Shown: positions 52,738 to 60,674 of the stretch, piece by piece
Layout: every line of letters starts with the position of its first letter
Position numbering within the stretch: position 1 is the first letter of the stretch
NCBI GenBank assembly: GCA_022793685.1
Contig: JAAWDI010000014.1
Location: 1 to 64,000, forward strand
From: Oscillospiraceae bacterium
GTDB taxonomy: Bacteria; Bacillota; Clostridia; Oscillospirales; Oscillospiraceae
Length of the DNA: 64,000 nt
Direction of reading: 5' to 3'
Position numbers and translations under genes: made by a program
The notes under the pieces: model-generated
Told to the model about the DNA's origin: nothing
What the model saw: only the letters and a program-made list of their open reading frames with translations
The model's database searches: none

Positions 52738-53506
52738 TCCAGTCCACCTCCCGCGCATCGAACACCGGACCGTCCTTGCAGACGTGCTTGCGCGTGCCGT
52801 CCGCCATGTCACAGGCACATACCAGACAGGCGCCCACGCCGCAGCCCATGCGCTCCTCCATGGAAACCTGACATGGAACTCCGAGCTCCTCCGCCACCTT
52901 TGCCACACTTCTCAGCATCGGCTTGGGGCCGCAGGCCAGAATAAATGTAAAGTCATTTTCCTTTTCTAAAAGAGCTCGCATTTGACCATCCACATAGCCG
53001 TGGATACCATAGCTTCCGTCGTCGGTGGTCACGGCCACGCTGGCGCAAAAGTCTTGAAACTCTTCCACCATGAGGATATGGTCTTTATCCCGAAAACCAA
53101 GCACCGCATGACACTCAATTCCGTCCGCCAGTCGGCGGGCGCACCCCCGCATGGGCGGCACGCCGATGCCGCCGCCCACCAGCAGAACTTTATTTCCCAC
53201 CGGCTCAAAGCCGCGGCCCAAGGGACCGAGCACGTCCAGCTTGTCCCCTTCTTTACGTTCGGCCAGCCATGCGGTGCCTTCTCCCCGCACCTCGAACACA
53301 ATGCGCAAAAGGTCGTCTGGCTCGTCCCACTGTGCGTCGCAGATGGAGATAGGACGTCGGAGTAAATTGCCTTCGCCGCATTTGATATGAACAAACTGGC
53401 CTGGCTGCGCCATGCAGCCCATCTCCCCTGCCTCCAGCATCATGTCATAGGCATAGGGGTTGAGGCGCTTCAAATACACCACGGTACACTCATGTTGCAT
53501 CGGCAT
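52730..53506 (-). CDS. pyrK: Dihydroorotate dehydrogenase B, electron-transfer subunit
   Basis: About 258 residues. The flavin site is RRPISICD near residue 50, the NAD region GGGIGVPPM near 113, and the 2Fe-2S cluster binds the cysteines in MGCGVGACLVCACDMADG and CKDGPVFDA near the C-terminus. It passes electrons from PyrD FMN to NAD. I chose the ATG at 53506; an ATG at 53500 is also possible and a TTG at 53512 is too close to the purine-rich site. Confidence 0.95.
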   Translation of the reverse strand: MPMQHECTVVYLKRLNPYAYDMMLEAGEMGCMAQPGQFVHIKCGEGNLLRRPISICDAQWDEPDDLLRIVFEVRGEGTAWLAERKEGDKLDVLGPLGRGFEPVGNKVLLVGGGIGVPPMRGCARRLADGIECHAVLGFRDKDHILMVEEFQDFCASVAVTTDDGSYGIHGYVDGQMRALLEKENDFTFILACGPKPMLRSVAKVAEELGVPCQVSMEERMGCGVGACLVCACDMADGTRKHVCKDGPVFDAREVDWNA

Positions 53507-53524
53507 CTGCAAAAGTTCCTTCCC

Positions 53525-54451
53525 TTACAAAATCGTCACATACTGGCGGATGTCGTCCCGCATCTTTTCCGCGGCTGCACGGGCGGCCTCCTGATAGTCC
53601 ATGCCGTCCTTCCCTGTCTTGCTCCACGCATAGAAGATGCCCCGGGACGAGTTGATGATAGCCCCCCGGCCGAAGCGGTCGAAGGCATAACGCACGTCCT
53701 CTGCAGTACCGCCCTGCGCGCCGTAGCCCGGCACCAGAAAGAAAGTGTTCTCCAGCCGCTTGCGCAGTTCCCGCAGCTCTGCCGGATAGGTGGCGCCAAC
53801 CACCGCGCCCACAGCGGAATAGCCGTATTTGCTCCCTTCGGTGCCCTTGCCCCAGCGCTGGGTCAGGTCGCCCATAACCTTGTAGACCACCCGGTCGCCC
53901 GCCACCATGTCCTGCAATTCGCCGGACGAGGGGTTGGAGGTCTTGACCAGCACAAACAGGCACTTGTCCTCAGCGATGCAGCAGTCGAGGAAGGGCTTCA
54001 CCGCGTCGGAACCCATATAGCCGTTCACAGTGACGCAGTCGGCGTCAAAGGGGCGAATGACAGAGTTGCCCACCTTCGTTTCCCCCAGCCAACCTTCGGC
54101 GTAAGCCGTGGCCGTGGAACCGATGTCGCCCCGCTTAATATCCGCGATGACGAAAAAGCCCTTTTCTTTGGCGTAACGGATGGTGCGTTCCAGCACCTCC
54201 ATTCCCTGCCAGCCCAACGCTTCATAATAAGCGGCCTGCGGCTTGACGGCGGGCACCACGCCCTCCAGCGCGTCCATCAGGCCCTGATTGAAGCGCCATA
54301 TGGCCTCGGCCGCGCCTTTGGCGTTCTCGCCGTATTCCGCAAAGCAGGCCTTGAGAATATGGGGCGGCACATGACTCAGGCGTGCGTCCAGTCCGGCCAC
54401 AGTGGGGTTTTTCAGCGCTTTGATTTTATCCTGTAAAACATCGAATGACAT
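53525..54451 (-). CDS. pyrF: Orotidine 5'-phosphate decarboxylase (subfamily 2)
   Basis: 308 residues, the long subfamily-2 form. The catalytic DxKxxD appears as ADIKRGDIGSTATAYA near residue 103. Other landmarks are FDADCVTVNGYMGSD, LVKTSNPSS and VPGYGAQGG. Converts OMP to UMP. The start overlaps none of its neighbours: pyrC stops 3 bp upstream, pyrK starts 18 bp downstream. Confidence 0.96.
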   Translation of the reverse strand: MSFDVLQDKIKALKNPTVAGLDARLSHVPPHILKACFAEYGENAKGAAEAIWRFNQGLMDALEGVVPAVKPQAAYYEALGWQGMEVLERTIRYAKEKGFFVIADIKRGDIGSTATAYAEGWLGETKVGNSVIRPFDADCVTVNGYMGSDAVKPFLDCCIAEDKCLFVLVKTSNPSSGELQDMVAGDRVVYKVMGDLTQRWGKGTEGSKYGYSAVGAVVGATYPAELRELRKRLENTFFLVPGYGAQGGTAEDVRYAFDRFGRGAIINSSRGIFYAWSKTGKDGMDYQEAARAAAEKMRDDIRQYVTIL

Positions 54452-54454
54452 ACG

Positions 54455-55732
54455 TCAGCCCTCCCGGTAAATGATAGTTCCATTTACGATGGTACACTTG
54501 ACTCTGCCCTTCACGCTTCTTCCGGCAAACGGCGTATTACGGCCCTTGGAAGCAAATCTTTCCGGCGCGATAACCCACTCCTCATCGGGGTCGAACAGCG
54601 TCAGGTCAGCCACGCCGCCCACCGCAATCCTTCCCTTTGGAATGCGGAGAATACAGGCAGGGTTAAACGTCAGCTTGCGCAAAATGTCGGACAGTTCCAG
54701 CTTTCCGGTGTGGTACAGCTCCGTCAGAGTAACGGCCAGAGCGGTCTCCAGCCCCACCATACCGCTTGGCGCTTCCGTCAGCGGGCGGGCCTTCTCCTCC
54801 GCGGAGTGGGGCGCGTGGTCGGTGGCAATTGCATCGATGGTGCCGTCCTTCAGCCCGGCAATAATACCCTCCACATCGGCGGCGGTACGCAAGGGCGGGT
54901 TCACCCGCGCCATAGAGCCTTGCTCCAGAATTTCTTCCTCCGTCAGGGTAAAATACTGGGGGCAGGTTTCGCAGGTGATGGCCACACCTTTTTTCTTATA
55001 CCGCCGTACAATGGCCACCGAACGCGCTGTGGAGATATGACAAATATGGACTGCGCTCTCCGTTTCCTCCGCCAGCATCGCCACACGCATGACCTGCAAT
55101 TCCTCCGCGATGGCGGGGCGGCCGTCGATGCGCAGGCGGCGGGAAATACGCCCTTCATTCACCGCTCGATTGCCCACCATGTCCAAGTCCTCGCAGTGGG
55201 ACAGCACCGTGCGCTCCTGCTGGGCTGCACAGATGAGGGCGTCCCGCATCAGGTTGGCGTTTTGTACCGGACAACCGTCGTCAGAAAAAGCGACTGCGCC
55301 CGCCGCCCGCAAAGCCTCAAAGTCCGCAAGGCGCTCGCCCTTCTCCCCCATTGTGACCGCCCCGATGGGCCACACATTCACCCCGCAGGCCGCCGCAGCC
55401 TTTTCGCGAATCAGCTCCAGCACCTCAGGGCTGTCGGCCACCGGCTTGGTGTTGGGCATACAGGCAATGGAGGTAAATCCGCCCCGCGCCGCAGCTTCGC
55501 AGCCGGTGGCGATAGTTTCCTTGTACTCGAAGCCCGGCTCTCTCAAATGGACGTGCATATCCACCAATCCGGCAGACACCACCCAGCCGTTTGCGTCGAT
55601 TGTCTCGTCGGCATCATGGGGGGCATGACTGCCCAAGTACGCGATTTTTCCGTCTTCAATCAATAAATCCATCATGCCGCCAATTCCCGTTACAGGGTCC
55701 ACCACGCGGCCTTGCCGTATCAATAATTTCAA
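54455..55732 (-). CDS. pyrC: Dihydroorotase
   Basis: 425 residues, the class I bacterial form. The zinc site begins DMHVHLREPG near residue 60. SIACMPNTKPV, LSHCEDLD (His), HICHISTA (His) and AIATDHAPHS (catalytic Asp) follow. I start at the TTG at 55732, with AAGGAG six bases upstream; the frame before it overlaps the Shine-Dalgarno. It is first in pyrC-pyrF-pyrK-pyrD. No pyrB, carA/B or pyrE is seen here. Confidence 0.96.
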   Translation of the reverse strand: MKLLIRQGRVVDPVTGIGGMMDLLIEDGKIAYLGSHAPHDADETIDANGWVVSAGLVDMHVHLREPGFEYKETIATGCEAAARGGFTSIACMPNTKPVADSPEVLELIREKAAAACGVNVWPIGAVTMGEKGERLADFEALRAAGAVAFSDDGCPVQNANLMRDALICAAQQERTVLSHCEDLDMVGNRAVNEGRISRRLRIDGRPAIAEELQVMRVAMLAEETESAVHICHISTARSVAIVRRYKKKGVAITCETCPQYFTLTEEEILEQGSMARVNPPLRTAADVEGIIAGLKDGTIDAIATDHAPHSAEEKARPLTEAPSGMVGLETALAVTLTELYHTGKLELSDILRKLTFNPACILRIPKGRIAVGGVADLTLFDPDEEWVIAPERFASKGRNTPFAGRSVKGRVKCTIVNGTIIYREG

Positions 55733-55825
55733 ATTTGCGCTCCTTTTCCAAGGCAATGTGTCTAATGTTTCTTATGTAAAAAATGTCTGTTTTGTTTCGC
55801 TTTCGCCTATAAAGCGACTTTTATC

Positions 55826-55854
55826 ATTATAAAGGAAGTCACATATTTTAGCAA
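55826..55854 (-). promoter_or_regulatory. Predicted SigA promoter for the pyr operon
   Basis: Minus-strand TTGCTA, 17 bp, TATAAT, followed by a leader of about 90 nt with a small CGCTTT/AAAGCG hairpin. I see neither a PyrR binding loop nor an attenuator. Confidence 0.8.
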
Positions 55855-55927
55855 TGGGTTTTTCCTGATTTGCGGGCAGAATAAACACAGCGGCAAAAAC
55901 CGCTACACCGGAAGGAGGCAGGCAAAC

Positions 55928-56095
55928 ATGAGCTATTCCAAATTTCTTTGCGGCATGAGCCTCGGCCTGATGGCAGGCGCCGCTATCGGTATGTCCATGG
56001 CGCCCCGCAAGCGGCGCATCAAACGCGCTGCCGAAAAAGTCGTGCGCACCGCCGGCGAGGCCATGGAAGACCTCACGGACGCGCTGGGCTTTTAA
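55928..56095 (+). CDS. YtxH-like small protein
   Basis: 55 residues, ATG behind AGGAGG. It has a short hydrophobic, glycine-zipper segment (GMSLGLMAGAAIGMSMAP, residues 9-26). A basic patch (RKRRIKR) follows, then an amphipathic tail (AGEAMEDLTDAL). This is the layout of YtxH-domain stress proteins, which are membrane-associated. Its tail resembles repeat units of the lipoprotein at 48258. It is followed by a strong terminator. Confidence 0.7.
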   Translation: MSYSKFLCGMSLGLMAGAAIGMSMAPRKRRIKRAAEKVVRTAGEAMEDLTDALGF

Positions 56096-56100
56096 GTGAA

Positions 56101-56145
56101 AGAAGGGGCGCGCACTGCCCTTGCAATGCGCGCCCCTTCTTTTCT
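56101..56145 (+). terminator. Rho-independent terminator after the YtxH-like gene
   Basis: A 14-bp perfect stem (56101-56114 with 56127-56140) plus a T-run. Confidence 0.9.
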
Positions 56146-56768
56146 TACTTCACAAGGGCTTCATACTGTTCCACAGAATCATAACCGTACATTTTGACGG
56201 TGTTCTCTAAAATCATTTCGCAGATGTTTTTTCCCTCCGCTTGCAACTGCATCACATGCTGCATATAGGCAGCCACCGTCTCCGCCGAATAGGTAGCCAG
56301 CTCCCCCCGAAGGTATGTTTCCGCCGAGGTTTCGCCCGGCCGTTCCTCTTCCTTGGTAATGGGGCGGCCCGCCTGCACCAGCTTGGGGGATTTCTTTGCA
56401 AATTCCTTCTCCCACGCCACATGGATTTCCGCAATGCGGTCAATGGCCGCCCACTGCTCCGGCGGCAGCTCAGGCAAAGCGTCCGCAATCTTCTCGTACT
56501 CCGCAGGGGCGGTGTGCTGCATCATTCGGGCGTATTTTTCCATCGGCAGGTTACGGCCCATGCCTTCCGCGTTCAGCAGGTCCATCATATAGCTCATGCG
56601 CGTGACTGAATCCCACGCCATAAACTGCGACTTGCGCATAATTTCAAAGGTAATCCAGTCGTCCTGGCAAGAGGCGCGCCCCCCTTGATTTTTCACCTGC
56701 TGGAACATCTCCCACTCGCTCTTGACAATCTGGTCTATCAGTTCCTTCTGCTTCTCATCCATATCCAT
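56145..56768 (-). CDS. DUF4125-family protein
   Basis: 207 residues, cytoplasmic, mostly helical. The family is recognised from VKSEWEMFQQVKNQGGRASCQDDWITFEIMRKSQF at the start and PYTKEEERPGETSAETYLRGEL-like sequence (here PITKEEERPGETSAETYL) near residue 137. Function unknown. It lies 28 bp after the DUF4037 gene with GGATGGAG upstream, so they form an operon. The two families recur together in Firmicutes and Actinobacteria (from memory, unverified). Confidence 0.8.
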   Translation of the reverse strand: MDMDEKQKELIDQIVKSEWEMFQQVKNQGGRASCQDDWITFEIMRKSQFMAWDSVTRMSYMMDLLNAEGMGRNLPMEKYARMMQHTAPAEYEKIADALPELPPEQWAAIDRIAEIHVAWEKEFAKKSPKLVQAGRPITKEEERPGETSAETYLRGELATYSAETVAAYMQHVMQLQAEGKNICEMILENTVKMYGYDSVEQYEALVK

Positions 56769-56796
56769 GCTTCTCCATCCTTTCCACCTGCTTGCA

Positions 56797-57720
56797 TTAT
56801 TCCGCCATAATATGAAGCCGCCGGATGTCCGGGTCTTGGATGTGCTCCATCATCCCCGGACACAAATCCAGCAGAAAATCACTTCCGCCCATTGTCAGGC
56901 CTTGGCGTTTCAGCTCCTCCGTCACCGCCGCGCAAATTTCCTCCACCACGTCCGCCTTGCGCTTGTCAGGCGCGGCGGAAGCCAGCACGGCGAACTGTTC
57001 CGCCGTCCCGGCCAGCCGCGGCAGCTCCTTCAGACCACGGTGACACCATTTATAATAGGGCGTGTACCGTTTGTTCAGCAGGAACACCATAGAGATGCCT
57101 GTCTTGATGAATTCTGCCAGCGCAAGCTGAGCCGCCACTGGCTCCCCGTGGCGGAGGCACCGTGTGAAATTATACTGCCCCGACTGGGCCATGATGGCCG
57201 CTCGCGCCACCAGTTTTTTGATGCGCAAATCCTCCGGATAAAAGGCCAATATCCCCTCTCGAATCGCGGTAAATTCCCCAACGGGGTCGCAGAATACCTC
57301 GCCGTTGCTCACAGTGGCAAGATACCGCTCCGGCAAAGCGCGCCATTCCCGCATGGTTTGGGGCGCACGCTCAAGTCCGATAAAACGGGCGTAAAAGCCC
57401 CCCACCGGAAAAACACCCACCCGTCCGTCTCCTTGGGGGCTTTGGCTCCGAGGACCAACCCCTGCAAAGGAACGGGGCAACGTCAAATAGGCCGCCTGAA
57501 GCTCCTGCCCGTACTTGGCATAGTCCTCCGCCGTTAACCAGAGGCAAAAACCGGGCCCCCAGTCGTGGTCGCGGGACACCTCGTCGTCAAACCCAAAGCA
57601 CTCCGAGCCCTCGCCCACCAGTCCGGCGGCAACACGGGGCTGCAATTCCGAAAATTTTTCTTCCAGCATGGGGCGCCCAACTTCTTCAAAATAGCGGCGC
57701 GACAACTCCAAGCCTTTCAT
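56797..57720 (-). CDS. DUF4037-family protein, nucleotidyltransferase-like
   Basis: 307 residues. GEGSECFGFDDEVSRDHDWG near residue 35 recalls the GS...DxD region of minimal nucleotidyltransferases, with an acidic pair that could bind metal. A helical C-terminal DUF4037 domain follows (YPEDLRIKKLVARAAIMAQSGQYNFTR). The ATG at 57720 has GGGG eight bases upstream. It is divergent from a TPR protein whose promoter is a few bases away. Confidence 0.8.
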   Translation of the reverse strand: MKGLELSRRYFEEVGRPMLEEKFSELQPRVAAGLVGEGSECFGFDDEVSRDHDWGPGFCLWLTAEDYAKYGQELQAAYLTLPRSFAGVGPRSQSPQGDGRVGVFPVGGFYARFIGLERAPQTMREWRALPERYLATVSNGEVFCDPVGEFTAIREGILAFYPEDLRIKKLVARAAIMAQSGQYNFTRCLRHGEPVAAQLALAEFIKTGISMVFLLNKRYTPYYKWCHRGLKELPRLAGTAEQFAVLASAAPDKRKADVVEEICAAVTEELKRQGLTMGGSDFLLDLCPGMMEHIQDPDIRRLHIMAE

Positions 57721-57761
57721 AGCAGTCACCCCTTTCCCTTTGGATTATTTCTGTAATACTC

Positions 57762-57790
57762 AGTGTATCAGCCCCATTTTCATCTGTCAA
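57762..57790 (-). promoter_or_regulatory. Predicted SigA promoter for DUF4037-DUF4125
   Basis: Minus-strand TTGACA, 17 bp, TACACT, 42 bp before the start codon. Confidence 0.8.
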
Positions 57791-57807
57791 CACCATCCCG
57801 GTTTCTA

Positions 57808-57836
57808 TTGACAACGGCATACGGGGATGGTATTAT
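57808..57836 (+). promoter_or_regulatory. Predicted SigA promoter for the TPR gene
   Basis: TTGACA, 17 bp, TATTAT, 42 bp before the start codon. Its -35 lies only 18 bp from the -35 of the divergent DUF4037 promoter. Confidence 0.82.
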
Positions 57837-57852
57837 AATAATAATCATTCTC
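57834..57852 (+). promoter_or_regulatory. Fur-box-like operator at the TPR promoter
   Basis: A 19-bp stretch matches the classical GATAATGATAATCATTATC Fur consensus at 16 of 19 positions. It overlaps the -10 and the probable start of transcription, the expected place for repression. AT-rich composition could give such a match by chance. Confidence 0.45.
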
Positions 57853-57877
57853 GTTATATGAATGGAGGGTCTGTATT

Positions 57878-58828
57878 ATGGAGCAGTTTGACGCTCAAAA
57901 ATTTTACGATGAGCTGGACAAGTATTTTGCCGGTTTTGACAATGAAGCTACTGAGGCTTTTCTCCGTCAGGAATTGGATAAGGCGGACAATATCGGTATG
58001 ATTCTCGGCGTCTCCAGCAGTTGTCCCACCTGCAACATCGGCAAAGAATCCGAATGCCTGAGCGACGAGGAGCGGGCGCTGGTGCTTCAGCGCAGTCAGG
58101 CACGCATCGCCGTGCTCAACGAGATGGCCTGTTTTTATCGCGGTATCAGCAAATGGGAGCCTTGCATCTCCACCTTTAAGGATTTGGTCATGGAAATGGA
58201 GTTCTCCGGTTTGCAGGAGAGCGAGCAGTACGCCCTTGTCCTCATCAATATGGCAGGGGCCTACCGTTTGCTGGGCCAGTTTGACGAGGCGCTGGATATG
58301 TTTGGCCGCGCTGGCGCTATCCTTGAAAACATCGGCTGCACCAACGATTATGACCTGGCCAGCTTGTACAACAACACCGGATTGGTCTATCAAGACCAGG
58401 ACAACCTGCCCAAGGCAGTCGAATTCTTCGAGAAGGCTCTTGCCTACACCCGCAAGGTAGAGGACAATGAAGCTGAACTGGCCACAGCTCTCTCCAATCT
58501 ATCCTTGGCCTACTACCGCACCGGAGATAAGGAAAACGCCCAGAAAACCATCGAAGAATCTCTTTCCATTTTTGAGAAATTGGACGACGGGTTAAATCCC
58601 CACTACGCCGGTGCGCTGAATACGGAGGCCACCTATTGTTATTTGGCCGGCGATTATGACAAGTCCGCTTCCTATTTCCAGCAGGCCGCAGAAAAAACCA
58701 AGCTCATCTTTGGCGAAAACAAGGACTATGTTTCCTGTTGCCGCAACTGTAGCATGGCGCTGGAGAAAAAGGGCGATGCCGAAGGGGCCAAGAAATATGC
58801 CGCCTTGGCGGACGCCGCGCAGAAGTGA
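57878..58828 (+). CDS. Tetratricopeptide repeat protein
   Basis: 316 residues, cytoplasmic. An N-terminal helical part with CPTCNIGKESEC (residues 49-60, a possible metal site) is followed by about five TPR units. Examples are YALVLINMAGAYRLLGQFDEALDMFGRA and DLASLYNNTGLVYQDQDNLPKAVEFFEKA. It probably scaffolds or senses a partner, perhaps the divergent DUF4037/DUF4125 pair. GGAGGG precedes the ATG. Confidence 0.85.
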   Translation: MEQFDAQKFYDELDKYFAGFDNEATEAFLRQELDKADNIGMILGVSSSCPTCNIGKESECLSDEERALVLQRSQARIAVLNEMACFYRGISKWEPCISTFKDLVMEMEFSGLQESEQYALVLINMAGAYRLLGQFDEALDMFGRAGAILENIGCTNDYDLASLYNNTGLVYQDQDNLPKAVEFFEKALAYTRKVEDNEAELATALSNLSLAYYRTGDKENAQKTIEESLSIFEKLDDGLNPHYAGALNTEATYCYLAGDYDKSASYFQQAAEKTKLIFGENKDYVSCCRNCSMALEKKGDAEGAKKYAALADAAQK

Positions 58829-58858
58829 GAAAAAACCTGTAAATTTTTCATTTTCCTC

Positions 58859-58887
58859 TTGCATGTTCTGTTGCCATGTGGTAATAT
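58859..58887 (+). promoter_or_regulatory. Predicted SigA promoter for tRNA-Pro
   Basis: TTGCAT, 17 bp, TAATAT, with TGG before the -10. A 10-bp hairpin (58892-58914) lies between it and the tRNA, in the 5' leader. Confidence 0.75.
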
Positions 58888-58921
58888 ATCAAGCGTCCCT
58901 CGTTGAGGGGCGCTTATATAT

Positions 58922-58998
58922 CCGGGTGTGGCGAAGTTTGGTATCGCGCTTGACTGGGGGTCAAGAGGCCGCAGGTTCAAGTCCTGTCACTCGGACCA
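58922..58998 (+). tRNA. tRNA-Pro (anticodon GGG)
   Basis: The 77-base cloverleaf closes fully: acceptor stem 58922-58928 with 58988-58994, D-arm GCG/CGC, anticodon stem CTTGA/TCAAG around loop CTGGGGG (anticodon GGG), and T-arm CAGG-TTCAAGT-CCTG. The 3' CCA is encoded (58996-58998). Reads CCC and CCU proline codons. A single tRNA gene with its own promoter and terminator. Confidence 0.95.
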
Positions 58999-59003
58999 AA
59001 AGC

Positions 59004-59039
59004 AAACCCTGTAACCGCAATGGTTACAGGGTTTTTCTT
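59004..59039 (+). terminator. Rho-independent terminator after tRNA-Pro
   Basis: A 13-bp perfect stem (59004-59016 with 59022-59034) and a T-run. Confidence 0.88.
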
Positions 59040-59080
59040 TGTACTCTTGATGACGTTTCCCCTTGTTTTTCCTTGTAAGC

Positions 59081-59614
59081 TTAATAACCGCCTTGGATGC
59101 AGTTGCCGCCGGAGCAGCCCCCCATGGTCTCCGGCGAACGGGTCGGCATAGCGCCGCCGCCGTTCATACTGCCCAAAAATTCCGTGCCGCTCATGGCGAT
59201 AGGCCCCTGACCGGGTACAGCGTCCTGCGTCAGATAATTCAGCCCGGCGCCGCGCGTGCTCTGGCTCAGTATCCCGCTGGTATTCATGTTATTTTCCGTA
59301 TTGCTCGGATGAAAGCCCGGTGGGAAAAAAGCCACAAATTTGACGGAGAAAATATCGCACATATGATAGGTCTGCGTAACCTCTTCATACAGCACCAAAA
59401 ACCCACGTCCTACAAAATAGAGAATACCTACCCGCCGGACAATCGTACTTACTCCTATCAGAAAGTCCACTACCACATAGCGGCCCAGATTTTCGGACAG
59501 CGCCTGCTGCATCGTGCCCTGCATGGCGTTGGTATTCATATTTTCCGGTGGCAAGTTCAGTCCGCCTGTCTGCCAAGCGCCGGCAGTTCCGCCGGTATTT
59601 CTTTGAGGCATCAT
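59081..59614 (-). CDS. gerQ: Spore coat protein GerQ-like
   Basis: 177 residues from the ATG at 59614 (AGGAGGGG about 11 bases upstream). A Gly/Asn/Pro-rich N-terminus leads to a GerQ domain, LSENLGRYVVVDFLIGVSTIVRRVGILYFVGRGFLVLYEEVTQTYHMCDIFSVKFV, here about residues 45-100. A Gly-rich tail follows. In Bacillus, GerQ (YwdL) is crosslinked into the coat and needed for CwlJ function. It lies 40 bp after a cwlJ-like gene, the same pairing. Confidence 0.8.
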   Translation of the reverse strand: MMPQRNTGGTAGAWQTGGLNLPPENMNTNAMQGTMQQALSENLGRYVVVDFLIGVSTIVRRVGILYFVGRGFLVLYEEVTQTYHMCDIFSVKFVAFFPPGFHPSNTENNMNTSGILSQSTRGAGLNYLTQDAVPGQGPIAMSGTEFLGSMNGGGAMPTRSPETMGGCSGGNCIQGGY

Positions 59615-59654
59615 ATTGTTGATTGCCCCTCCTTTCAAGGTTAGAGTCGTTTCA

Positions 59655-60089
59655 TCATGTCTCCGCATAGTATTCGGTTGGATTATAGAAGCAGTGGTCG
59701 CCAATCCGCAGCACAAACTCCCCCACACGGGACGGGAAATTGTTACGGCAAGTCGTACTGTACGGATTGAAAAACCACAGTGCAAATCCAAGTCCCGGCA
59801 GCCTGTTCCCTGCTATCGCCCATTCTGCAATTGCATAGTGCTCTGCCTCCGGGCGCATGTTATAGATATTCTGGGCGTTGTACTGCCCCCGCACCGTCTC
59901 CATAGCACAGGTAAACTGCCCCTGTTGAAACACCACGTCGCGTATAGTCAGCAGGCGTCCATACTCGCCATAGTCAATGGTAACCCGATTCATAACCACG
60001 CTGGCCACTGCCCGCATCCCGTTGTCGCCTTCTCCGCCCGCCTCACACTGGATAAGCCGCGCCAGCAGCTCAGTATCAGAATATGCCAC
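59655..60089 (-). CDS. cwlJ: CwlJ-like spore cortex hydrolase
   Basis: 144 residues, hydrolase_2 (SleB/CwlJ) fold. It has no signal peptide, as in CwlJ. The core motif ELLARLIQCEAGGEGDNGMRAVASVVMNRV (about 6-36) holds the catalytic Glu; FTCAMETV and LWFFNP follow. It degrades cortex peptidoglycan at germination. I chose the GTG at 60089, with GGAGGGGG upstream, because the longer frame has no site. It lies 13 bp after a membrane protein gene and before gerQ. Confidence 0.85.
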   Translation of the reverse strand: MAYSDTELLARLIQCEAGGEGDNGMRAVASVVMNRVTIDYGEYGRLLTIRDVVFQQGQFTCAMETVRGQYNAQNIYNMRPEAEHYAIAEWAIAGNRLPGLGFALWFFNPYSTTCRNNFPSRVGEFVLRIGDHCFYNPTEYYAET

Positions 60090-60102
60090 GTTCCCCCTCC
60101 TC

Positions 60103-60540
60103 TCACACGGGGAGCGTCTCATCCTCCAATGTCTCCGCATTGAAGAGTCGGCTTTCCTGCTCCACCGCTTTCAAGTCATACAGGCGGATGGCCGCAGCCA
60201 CAAATACCAGAATTGACGCCCACAGATTACGGTCTGCCGAGCAGAAAGCCGCCTTATCGCTGCCGGCGGCCGCCTCCGCCCGATTTTTTTGCGCCGACAT
60301 CAGAAAGAACCCCAGACTTCCGATGACCAGCGCTGACGTAAGACATCTTAAGCGCGCCATTTGCGGCGTCAACGCCTCTGCCTGTCTCTGTTTACCCTGT
60401 ATGGTAAGACATGTCTGCTCCCTTCCCAACATCACGGTCCGAAAGGAAAACAGGGTACCTACGATGATAAGTACCAGAAAGAATATATACCAATCTACGG
60501 TTTCCAGCGCCTCTCTCAGCTCTTCCTGCGTCTCATTCAA
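60103..60540 (-). CDS. Small membrane protein upstream of cwlJ-gerQ (hypothetical)
   Basis: 145 residues, start TTG at 60540. Three hydrophobic segments are visible: about residues 17-35, 68-86 and 106-122. No family is recognised. The gene is 13 bp before cwlJ, so it may belong to the spore germination unit. I see no clear sporulation sigma-factor promoter upstream, though CATATGGT at about 60561-60568 resembles part of a SigE -10. Confidence 0.6.
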   Translation of the reverse strand: MNETQEELREALETVDWYIFFLVLIIVGTLFSFRTVMLGREQTCLTIQGKQRQAEALTPQMARLRCLTSALVIGSLGFFLMSAQKNRAEAAAGSDKAAFCSADRNLWASILVFVAAAIRLYDLKAVEQESRLFNAETLEDETLPV

Positions 60541-60615
60541 GCCGCATCACCCGCCTCTTCTCCACCATATGCCTGAAAATCCCCAGCGGTGCGGTGGGAG
60601 CTGCAAAATTCCCCC

Positions 60616-60644
60616 TTTTCTTTTGGGGTATTCCATGGTAACAT
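60616..60644 (+). promoter_or_regulatory. Candidate promoter for ppa
   Basis: TTTTCT, 17 bp, TAACAT with TGG (extended -10), 30 bp before the start codon. The -35 is weak. Confidence 0.45.
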
Positions 60645-60674
60645 GTTGCCAACCACAAAAGAAGGAGCATGACC

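Noticed and set aside
52730-52908. N-terminal extension of PyrD as a fusion with PyrK
   Set aside because: The extension is read in another frame over pyrK; the strong Shine-Dalgarno before 52737 and normal PyrD length show the real start.
55733-55825. PyrR-type attenuator or riboswitch in the pyrC leader
   Set aside because: Only a small CGCTTT hairpin is present, without an antiterminator pair, PyrR loop consensus or intrinsic terminator.
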